From NCBI RefSeq assembly GCF_003234655.2, contig NZ_CP126271.1, positions 1,860,001 to 1,924,000 on the forward strand: a DNA stretch of 64,000 nt, written 5' to 3'. The notes under the pieces were generated by a model. The model was not told where the DNA came from, made no database searches, and saw nothing but the letters and a program-made list of their open reading frames with translations. Below, one piece after another: positions 57,810-64,000 of this stretch (positions are counted from its first letter, which is position 1; every line of letters begins with the position of its first letter). Source of the DNA: Curtobacterium sp. MCLR17_007 (GTDB lineage Bacteria > Actinomycetota > Actinomycetes > Actinomycetales > Microbacteriaceae). The translations under genes were made by a program, and so were the position numbers.

Positions 57810-59363
57810 ATGAGCAACGAGACCGAGCCGGAGACCGAGAGTCCTCTGCTGAACCCTCGACCGTCCTCCGGCGGTCTCGACCGGTCCGACGTCGTGCTCC
57901 GCAAAGGGCGCTTCACGCTGCTGAACGGCCACCTCACGCCGCAGCAGTCGATGATCGAGGACCTGCTGTTCCTCGACGACGCCCTCACCGCCGGTGACGT
58001 CGACCACCTGCTCATCCGCGGCAACGACCAGCGCCCCGTCATCGCGCTCGACGAGCGGGACCGGCAGCGGGCCGAGGCCGCGGTCATGGACGCCGCGGTC
58101 GGTGAACCCTTCTACGCGAAGCCGCCCGGCCAGCCAGCCGTCCTCGTCGGGGACGACGGCCTCGGCTCGGCCGACGAACCCGTCCTGCGGGTGTTCCGTC
58201 CCCGTCTCGAACCCCTCGGGCGCCTGCGCTACGGCGCCGAGACGAGCGTGCAGCTCGAGTTCTGGCGCGTCACCGAGACCGAGGTGCTCGCACCGGTCGA
58301 GAACGCCCTGATGCGACGCAGCCTGCCCATCGAGGAGTTCGACCTCGTCGACATCGAGCGCTACGGACGCACCTGGCAGACCGTCGAGCACATGTTCGAC
58401 GACCACGTGTCCGACATCCGGTTCCCGATCGACATCGTCTTCTCCTGGGTCGACGGCAACGCGGTCGAGTACCAGCGCGCCCGACAGGCCGCGCAGTCAT
58501 CGGCCGTCCTGGGCGAGGGCGACGACGCCCCGGCGCGGTTCCGGCAGATCAACGAACTCAAGTACGCCCTGCGCTCGGTGCACATGTACGCACCGTGGAT
58601 CCGGACGATCTACATCGCGACCGACTCCCCGGCTCCCGCCTGGCTCGCCGATCACCCGCGTGTCCGCATCGTGCGGAGCGAGGAGTTCTTCGCCGACCCG
58701 TCCGTGCTGCCCACGCACAACTCGCAGGCCGTCGAGTCACAGCTGCACCACATCCCGGGCATCAGCGAGCACTTCATCTACTCGAACGACGACATGTTCT
58801 TCGGGCGTCAAGTCGACCCCTCGGTGTTCTTCAGCCCGGGGTCCGTCACGAAGTTCATCCTCGCGACGACCCGGATCGGGCTCGGCTCGAACAACGCGCG
58901 CCGCAGCGGCTTCGAGAACTCTGCCCGCGTGAACCGACGGCTGCTGCAGCAGCGGTTCGGCGCGGTCACGACCCGTCATCTCGAGCACGCGCCGACGCCC
59001 CTGCGGTCGAGCATCATGACCGAGATGGAACACGAGTTCGCGGACGAGTTCCGAGCGACGGCGGCCTCGCGCTTCCGCGCCGCCGAGAACATCTCGGTCA
59101 CGAACTCGCTGTACCACTACTACGCGCTCCTCACCGGGCGGGCCATCGTGCAGGAGAACTCCCTGGTGCGCTACATCGACACGACGATGCTCGCCGGGCT
59201 CCGCGAGCTCGAGGACCTGCTCAAGAAGCGGAACGCCGACTTCTTCTGCCTCAACGACGGCAGCTTCCCCGAGGTCAGTGACGACGAGCGCACGACGAAG
59301 GTCACGGACTTCCTCGAGCGGTACTTCCCGTTCCCGGCGCCGTGGGAGCGACCCGGCGCCTAG
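57810..59363 (+). CDS. Stealth family sugar-1-phosphate transferase
   Basis: A 517-residue protein of the Stealth family, which forms sugar phosphodiester links in capsules and wall polymers. Conserved region 1 is IDIVFSWVDGN (about residue 207), region 2 RFRQINELKYALRSVHMYAPW (split here as RFRQINELKYALRSV and following), with IYIATD; region 3 is HHIPGISEHFIYSNDDMFFG. The C-terminal region 4 contains SVTNSLYHYYALLTG. There is no signal peptide. It implies that this bacterium makes a phosphodiester-linked polysaccharide. It has its own promoter and a terminator behind it. Confidence 0.88.
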   Translation: MSNETEPETESPLLNPRPSSGGLDRSDVVLRKGRFTLLNGHLTPQQSMIEDLLFLDDALTAGDVDHLLIRGNDQRPVIALDERDRQRAEAAVMDAAVGEPFYAKPPGQPAVLVGDDGLGSADEPVLRVFRPRLEPLGRLRYGAETSVQLEFWRVTETEVLAPVENALMRRSLPIEEFDLVDIERYGRTWQTVEHMFDDHVSDIRFPIDIVFSWVDGNAVEYQRARQAAQSSAVLGEGDDAPARFRQINELKYALRSVHMYAPWIRTIYIATDSPAPAWLADHPRVRIVRSEEFFADPSVLPTHNSQAVESQLHHIPGISEHFIYSNDDMFFGRQVDPSVFFSPGSVTKFILATTRIGLGSNNARRSGFENSARVNRRLLQQRFGAVTTRHLEHAPTPLRSSIMTEMEHEFADEFRATAASRFRAAENISVTNSLYHYYALLTGRAIVQENSLVRYIDTTMLAGLRELEDLLKKRNADFFCLNDGSFPEVSDDERTTKVTDFLERYFPFPAPWERPGA

Positions 59364-59378
59364 GCCCCACCACGACGA

Positions 59379-59418
59379 ACGACAGGCCCGGCGCCCCATC
59401 TGGCGCCGGGCCTGTCGT
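59379..59418. terminator. Two-way terminator hairpin after the Stealth gene
   Basis: 17-bp arms (ACGACAGGCCCGGCGCC and complement) with a 6-nt loop, 15 nt after the Stealth stop and 10 nt from the end of the convergent phosphodiesterase gene. The GGCCCGG/CCGGGCC part resembles the twin palindromes at 12105 and 16661. Confidence 0.8.
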
Positions 59419-59428
59419 CTGTGCCGCG

Positions 59429-60388
59429 TCAGCGGTGGACGGGGGAGACGGGCACCGAGTCCAGCGTGAAGACGGGGATGCTCGAGGTGACCGGTGCCGG
59501 CTCGACCGCCGCGGGGATGACCACGCCGGCCGCTGCCAGACGTGCGTCGGTCTCCGCCGACGAGACCGGCTCGCCGACGGTCGAGTACTGCCCGATCGGG
59601 ACGACCGAGTGCACCACGTTGTGGCCGTACACGTGTACCAGGTTGAAGGACTGCGCCCCGTCGCGCCCCCGCGTGCCCCGCTGGAACTCGTTGAGGTCCT
59701 GCGTGTAGCACGTGGCGCTGGCGACGGACACCGGGATGCCGGCGAACACGGCGCTCGTCGAGTAGTGCAGGTGCCCGGCGATGATACTCAGGACGTCGGA
59801 GCCCTCGACCACCTCGGCCAGCGCCTGCTGCTCACGGAGCTCGACCAGCACGGTGAGGTCCTGGACGCTCGGCACCGGTGGGTGGTGCATGGCGAGGATC
59901 GTGCCGTGCGGGGCTGCCTCGGAGAGGACCTCGGCGAGCCAGTCGAGCTGCTCCGGGGTCACCACGCCGTGGTGCTTGCCCGGCACGCTGGTGTCGAGCG
60001 TGATGACCCGCAGCCCGTTGACGTCGTAGACGAAGTCCACCGGGCGGTCGGTCGGCTGCAGGCCGAACAGCTCCTGGCGGAACGCACCGCGCTCGTCGTG
60101 GTTGCCCATGGCCCAGATGACCTGCGCACCGATGCGGTTCGCCGCCGGTTCGATGATCTGCCGGACGCGAGCGTACGCACCCGGCTCGCCCTTGTCGGCG
60201 ACGTCACCCGTCACGACGATGGCTTCGGGGCGAGCGCCGGAGGCCTCGATGTCGGCGATGATCTGCGTCAGCCGCGCTGCCGAGTCGACGGCCCCGTAGA
60301 GGTCACCGTCCCCGGCGATGAGGTGTGTGTCGCTGAGGTGGAGCAGGAAGTGGTTCGGCCTGGGATGTTCAGCCGTCCGGGCGTCCAT
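59429..60388 (-). CDS. Metallophosphoesterase (cyclic nucleotide phosphodiesterase-like)
   Basis: A 319-residue calcineurin-like phosphoesterase. The metal ligands lie in HLSDTHL, VVTGDVADKG, AMGNHDERG, AMHHPPVP and IIAGHLHYS, the order of the CpdA/Icc and GpdQ enzymes. No signal peptide. The ATG at 60388 is the best start; the frame extends to 60559 through the terminator of the neighbouring gene, so longer forms are unlikely. The substrate may be cAMP or another phosphodiester. Confidence 0.9.
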   Translation of the reverse strand: MDARTAEHPRPNHFLLHLSDTHLIAGDGDLYGAVDSAARLTQIIADIEASGARPEAIVVTGDVADKGEPGAYARVRQIIEPAANRIGAQVIWAMGNHDERGAFRQELFGLQPTDRPVDFVYDVNGLRVITLDTSVPGKHHGVVTPEQLDWLAEVLSEAAPHGTILAMHHPPVPSVQDLTVLVELREQQALAEVVEGSDVLSIIAGHLHYSTSAVFAGIPVSVASATCYTQDLNEFQRGTRGRDGAQSFNLVHVYGHNVVHSVVPIGQYSTVGEPVSSAETDARLAAAGVVIPAAVEPAPVTSSIPVFTLDSVPVSPVHR

Positions 60389-60537
60389 CGGGTTCTCATT
60401 CCGTTGGTGGTTCCTCGGCAGAGGATCTCCCGCTGGGGGAGTGCACGGTGCAACACGATGCCACATCGTCCTGGAGCAGTCCAACACGTGTTCATGAATC
60501 GAAGGTGAACCGGAAGCGGCATTTCTGAAAATGAGGC
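60389..60537. other. Upstream region of the phosphodiesterase gene
   Basis: This gap should contain the minus-strand promoter of the phosphodiesterase gene. It has lower GC than the coding parts between 60470 and 60535. No repeat or further gene was recognised. Confidence 0.4.
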
Positions 60538-60582
60538 GAACGAAAGCGCCCTCGTCCACGAGTGGACGAGGGCGCTTCGTTC
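60538..60582 (-). terminator. Terminator of the qcrCAB operon
   Basis: A long stem (GAACGAAAGCGCCCTCGTCC and following against its near-complete complement, one base unpaired) with a 2-nt loop, starting 13 nt after the qcrB stop. On the minus strand it ends with TTTCGTTC. Confidence 0.8.
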
Positions 60583-60595
60583 TTGCCGAGAGGTG

Positions 60596-62284
60596 TTACC
60601 TTCCGCCAGCTCCGACCTGCGGGGCCTGGTGCGTGCCCTCGAGGTCGGGACCGTGGTGCGCGGCGTGTGCTGCCTCGAGCTCCGACTTCGAGACCGGCGC
60701 GATGCGGTCCTCGAAGAAGAAGCGCGACATGCCCGCACGGACCTTCTGCACCGAGGTGATCTGCCCCTTGGCGTTCGGGCGGACCATGAGTGGCTTGTAC
60801 TCCTCGAACTCCAGGAGCTTCCAGCGCTCGTACTCGTCGAGCTGCTCGTGGACCTCGATGTACTCGCCGTGCGGCAGTCGGACGATGCGGCCCGACTCGT
60901 ACCCGTGGAGCACGATCTCGCGGTCCTTCTTCTGGAGCGCGAGGCAGACGCGCTTCGCGATCCAGAAGGCGACGAACGGGCCGAGGATCGTCGTGGCCTG
61001 GATGACGTGGATCACGTGGTCGATCGACACCATGAAGTGCGTCGCGATGATGTCCGAACTCGCCGCTGCCCAGAGGCTGGCGTAGAGCGTGACACCGGCG
61101 GCACCGAACGCCGTGCGGGTCGGGGCGTTGCGGGGACGGTCCGCGATGTGGTGCTCGCGCTTGTCACCCGTGACCCACGCCTCGACGAACGGGTAGACGA
61201 ACATCGCCAGGATGAGGCCCATGAGGACCGCGATCGGCACGAGGATGTTGAACGACACCGTGTAGCCGAACCACACGACCTCCCAGTGCGGCGGCACCAG
61301 ACGAAGCGCACCGTCTGCGAAGCCGATGTACCAGTCGGGCTGGGTTCCGGCGGAGACCGGGGAGGGGTCGTACGGGCCGTAGTTCCAGATCGGGTTGATC
61401 GTGAACAGCGACGCGATGAGCGCCAGGATGCCGGCGACGATGAAGAAGAAGCCACCGGCCTTCGCGGCGAACGCCGGGAGGATCGGGACACCGACGACGT
61501 TGTCGTTGGTCTTGCCCGGTCCGGCGTACTGCGTGTGCTTGTTGATCACGACGAGCACCAGGTGGACACCGAGAACGGCGACCAGGATGGCCGGCAGCAG
61601 CAGGATGTGCAGCGTGTACAGGCGGCCGACGATGGCGGTCCCGGGGAACTCACCGCCGAACAGGATGTACCCGATCCAGACGCCGATCACCGGGACGCCC
61701 TCGATCATGCCGACGATGATCCGCAGGCCGTTGCCGGACAGCAGGTCGTCGGGGAGCGAGTAGCCCGTGAAGCCCTCGGCCATGGCGAGCACCCAGAGGA
61801 CGAAGCCGAAGACCCAGTTGAGCTCGCGCGGCTTGCGGAACGCACCCGTGAAGAACACGCGGGCCATGTGCAGCATCACCGAGGCCACGAACAGCAGCGC
61901 TGCCCAGTGGTGGATCTGCCGGACGAAGAGCCCGCCGCGGATGTCGAACGAGATGTTCAGGGTCGACTGCAGCGCCGTGGACATCTCGACGCCCTTGAGC
62001 GGGACGTACGAGCCGTTGTAGACGACCTCGGTCATCGAGGCGCCGAAGAAGAACGTCAGGAAGGTGCCCGAGAGCAGGATCACGACGAACGAGTAGAGCG
62101 CGACCTCACCGAGCATGAAGCTCCAGTGGTCCGGGAAGATCTTGCGCCCGACCTCTTTCACCAACCCGGAGATGCTGGTGCGCTCATCGATGTAGTTGGC
62201 GACCCCGCCGATGATGCGGGATCCACGCTCCGGTGCCGGCTTGGTGCTGGTCGTCGGTGCGTTCGTGGTGGTGGTGCTGGTCAT
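60596..62284 (-). CDS. qcrB: Cytochrome bc1 complex cytochrome b subunit
   Basis: A 562-residue membrane subunit of the menaquinol:cytochrome c oxidoreductase. It has eight or nine helices with haem-ligand histidines in the helices around QIHHWAALLFVASVMLHMARV and LHILLLPAILVAVLGVHLVLV; the quinol-site motif PDWYIGF is present. The C-terminus is extended by about 100 residues compared with proteobacterial cytochrome b, which is normal for actinobacteria. The ATG overlaps the qcrA stop by one base. A terminator follows. Confidence 0.96.
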   Translation of the reverse strand: MTSTTTTNAPTTSTKPAPERGSRIIGGVANYIDERTSISGLVKEVGRKIFPDHWSFMLGEVALYSFVVILLSGTFLTFFFGASMTEVVYNGSYVPLKGVEMSTALQSTLNISFDIRGGLFVRQIHHWAALLFVASVMLHMARVFFTGAFRKPRELNWVFGFVLWVLAMAEGFTGYSLPDDLLSGNGLRIIVGMIEGVPVIGVWIGYILFGGEFPGTAIVGRLYTLHILLLPAILVAVLGVHLVLVVINKHTQYAGPGKTNDNVVGVPILPAFAAKAGGFFFIVAGILALIASLFTINPIWNYGPYDPSPVSAGTQPDWYIGFADGALRLVPPHWEVVWFGYTVSFNILVPIAVLMGLILAMFVYPFVEAWVTGDKREHHIADRPRNAPTRTAFGAAGVTLYASLWAAASSDIIATHFMVSIDHVIHVIQATTILGPFVAFWIAKRVCLALQKKDREIVLHGYESGRIVRLPHGEYIEVHEQLDEYERWKLLEFEEYKPLMVRPNAKGQITSVQKVRAGMSRFFFEDRIAPVSKSELEAAHAAHHGPDLEGTHQAPQVGAGGR

Positions 62285-63348
62285 CAGCGTTCACGCTCCC
62301 AGAATGACGGTCCGACTGGCTCGTGGAAGTCGCTCTGCGCAACCAGGTAGCCGTCGTCGTCGATCGCGATCGGAAGTTGGGGGAGGGGGCGTGCCGCCGG
62401 GCCGAAGATGACGTCGCAGTTGTTCGAGACGTCGAAGGTGGACTGGTGGCAGGGGCACAGCAGGTGGTGCGTCTGCTGCTCGTAGAGCGCGACCGGGCAT
62501 CCGACGTGGGTGCAGATCTTGGAGTACGCGACGATGCCGTCGTAGCTCCACCCTTCCTTGCCTTCGGAGGGGTGGAGGTCTTCTGGCTGGAGGCGCATGA
62601 GGAGGACCGCGGCCTTCGCCTTCTCCTCGAGCATGTGCTCCTTGTCGAGGAGGCCGTCGGGGATGACGTGGAACACGGAGCCGATCGTGACGTCGGACGC
62701 CTTGATCGGGAGGCCGGTGGGGTCCTTCGTGAGCCGGGTCCCCTTGGCCCACATCGTGTGGCGGAGGAGCTCGTTCGGGTCGGCGGCAGGGGCGAGGTCG
62801 CGCACCAGGACGATGCCCGGCAGCGGGAACGCCACGAGCGCACCGATCATCGAGTTGCGGATCAGCTTGCGACGGCTGAAGCCCGACTCCTTGTCGGCGA
62901 GCTGGAAGGCCTCGACGGCCTTCGCGCGGGTCGCGTCGGTGCCACGGGTCGTGTGACGCATCTCGGTGATCTCTCGGTCACTGACGAGGGTCTTGGACCA
63001 GTAGACCGCGCCGAGACCCAGCGCCAGCAGCGCGAGCGAGATGGCGAGACCGAGCCACAGGTTGGCGGTGCGCACGGTGCCGAAGTCGTCGGACCGGATG
63101 GGGAACGCGACGTAGGCCGCGATCGACAGCACACTGCCGACGATCGACAGGTAGAAGAACGTGGCGACCTGACGCTCGGCCAGGCGCTGCTTCTTGGGGT
63201 CGACGTCGGTGCGACGTGCGCGGTGCGGCGGCTCGCCCGGGTTCTCGAACGGTTCTGCAGGCACGACCGCGGTGCCGACCGGCGCCGTCGAGTCGTGCTT
63301 CTCGACAGCCGAGGACGAGGTCACTGCCTCGTCGTCGTGCTCTGCCAT
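62284..63348 (-). CDS. qcrA: Rieske iron-sulfur subunit of the bc1 complex
   Basis: A 354-residue Rieske protein of actinobacterial type with three helices before the soluble domain. The 2Fe-2S cluster ligands are in CTHVGCP (about residue 277) and CPCHQS (about 296). SRRKLIRNSMIGALVAFPLPG before the third helix resembles the twin-arginine signal known for this family, so dual Sec/Tat insertion is likely. The ATG at 63348 has GAAGGGAAC upstream; a longer frame to 63375 is less likely. It overlaps qcrB. Confidence 0.95.
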   Translation of the reverse strand: MAEHDDEAVTSSSAVEKHDSTAPVGTAVVPAEPFENPGEPPHRARRTDVDPKKQRLAERQVATFFYLSIVGSVLSIAAYVAFPIRSDDFGTVRTANLWLGLAISLALLALGLGAVYWSKTLVSDREITEMRHTTRGTDATRAKAVEAFQLADKESGFSRRKLIRNSMIGALVAFPLPGIVLVRDLAPAADPNELLRHTMWAKGTRLTKDPTGLPIKASDVTIGSVFHVIPDGLLDKEHMLEEKAKAAVLLMRLQPEDLHPSEGKEGWSYDGIVAYSKICTHVGCPVALYEQQTHHLLCPCHQSTFDVSNNCDVIFGPAARPLPQLPIAIDDDGYLVAQSDFHEPVGPSFWERER

Positions 63349-63381
63349 GGTGTTCCCTTCAGTGTCGTGCGACACGGACGA

Positions 63382-64000
63382 TCAGTTGGACTTCGCGGTG
63401 AGCCAGACGGTCATCGCGACGACCGCGCCCAGTCCGAAGATCCAGATGAACAGACCCTCGGCCACCGGACCGATGGCACCGAGGCCGAAGCCACCGGGCG
63501 AGGAGTTGTCCTGCACGTACTTGAGGTACGTGATGATGTCGGCCTTCTGCTCCGGCGTGATGTTCAGGTCGTTGAACACCGGCATGTTCTGCGGGCCGGT
63601 GAGCATCGCCTCGTAGATGTGCTTGCCGGAGACGTCCGTGAGCTTCGGCGCGTACTTGCCCTCGGTCAGTGCGCCACCGGCGCCTGCGACGTTGTGGCAC
63701 ATGGCGCAGTTGATGCGGAAGAGCTCGGCGCCCTCGGCTGCGTCACCGCCGCCCTTGGTCAGCGTCGTGGACGGGACGGCGGGGCCGGGGCCCAGCGAGG
63801 CGACGTAGGCCGCGAGCTGGTCGACCTGCTCGTCGGTGAACTGTGACGGCTTCTCTTCTGCCTGGGGGCCCGAGGCGGCCATCGGCATGCGGCCGGTGCC
63901 CACCTGGAAGTCGACCGACGCGGCGCCGACACCGATGAGCGAGGGGCCTTCGCCGGTGCCCTGGGCGGACAGGCCGTGGCACGTCGCGCAGTTCGAGGCG
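63382..64000 (-). CDS. qcrC: Dihaem cytochrome c subunit of the bc1 complex (partial)
   Basis: The C-terminal 205 residues of QcrC; the 5' end lies beyond the window. Two haem sites can be seen: CATCHG near 63985 and CAMCHN near 63700. MPVFNDLNITPEQKADIITY and the C-terminal helix (GLFIWIFGLGAVVAMTVWL) complete the family pattern. The first haem site is close to the edge. The GTG at 63903 is internal and is not the true start. It is the first gene of qcrCAB in this window; a cytochrome oxidase subunit gene would be expected upstream. Confidence 0.93.
   Translation of the reverse strand, partial: ASNCATCHGLSAQGTGEGPSLIGVGAASVDFQVGTGRMPMAASGPQAEEKPSQFTDEQVDQLAAYVASLGPGPAVPSTTLTKGGGDAAEGAELFRINCAMCHNVAGAGGALTEGKYAPKLTDVSGKHIYEAMLTGPQNMPVFNDLNITPEQKADIITYLKYVQDNSSPGGFGLGAIGPVAEGLFIWIFGLGAVVAMTVWLTAKSN

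Overview
The window is very GC-rich, densely packed actinobacterial chromosome. Codons end almost always in G or C, stop/start overlaps (ATGA, GTGA, TGATG) are frequent, GTG starts are common, and several genes have TANNNT -10 boxes 6-7 nt before the start codon (leaderless mRNAs). Gene content (actinobacterial QcrCAB, HAIR heat-shock element, LAxTG-type wall protein) fits Microbacteriaceae; a Curtobacterium-like organism is my inference. No tRNA, rRNA, IS element, prophage or CRISPR array was seen.

Layout. 1-1.7 kb (minus): molybdopterin oxidoreductase, FAD/NAD reductase and a small zinc-ribbon protein. 1.87-9.87 kb (plus): ABC importer for a peptide-like substrate, CocE-type hydrolase and TetR regulator, all with overlapping ends. 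9.9-12.1 kb: SIP-like protein and an E. coli-type alkaline phosphatase behind a candidate PHO box. 12.2-24.6 kb: a heptose/glycan locus containing two HldE-type kinase/nucleotidyltransferases, GmhA, GmhB, three GT9 (heptosyltransferase-like) and two further glycosyltransferases, an SDR and an aldehyde dehydrogenase. 24.7-34.3 kb: accessory and envelope genes (PRC-barrel, secreted SGNH esterase, double Usp, NUDIX, LAxTG surface protein, MFS exporter, YidC paralogue). 34.3-38.4 kb: YbaK, a Clp ATPase under a HAIR element, and a sparse region with very small ORFs. 38.6-52.7 kb: conserved core apt, thrS, HIT, pdxST, yebC, ruvCAB, yajC, secDF, rhodanese, relA. 52.7-60.4 kb: AbiEi-like protein, ROK kinase, deoC, SDR-DUF2867, SGNH esterase, membrane protein, Stealth phosphotransferase, phosphodiesterase. 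60.6-64 kb (minus): qcrC-qcrA-qcrB, with qcrC cut by the window edge.

The outstanding feature is a nearly complete nucleotide-heptose pathway (GmhA isomerase, HldE kinase, GmhB phosphatase, HldE adenylyltransferase) linked to GT9 transferases in an organism that should have no lipopolysaccharide. Two HldE paralogues are present and no HldD epimerase is visible. This suggests ADP-D-glycero-D-manno-heptose, or a related sugar, is built into a wall glycopolymer or glycoprotein. Two nearly identical 48-nt palindromes close two transcription units of this locus, and a nested inverted-repeat element lies beside the second.

Other points of interest: 24-nt tandem repeats before apt and inside the Usp gene; dyad operators overlapping the promoters of the ABC operon and the MFS gene; and a 27-codon ORF with its own promoter and strong ribosome binding site.
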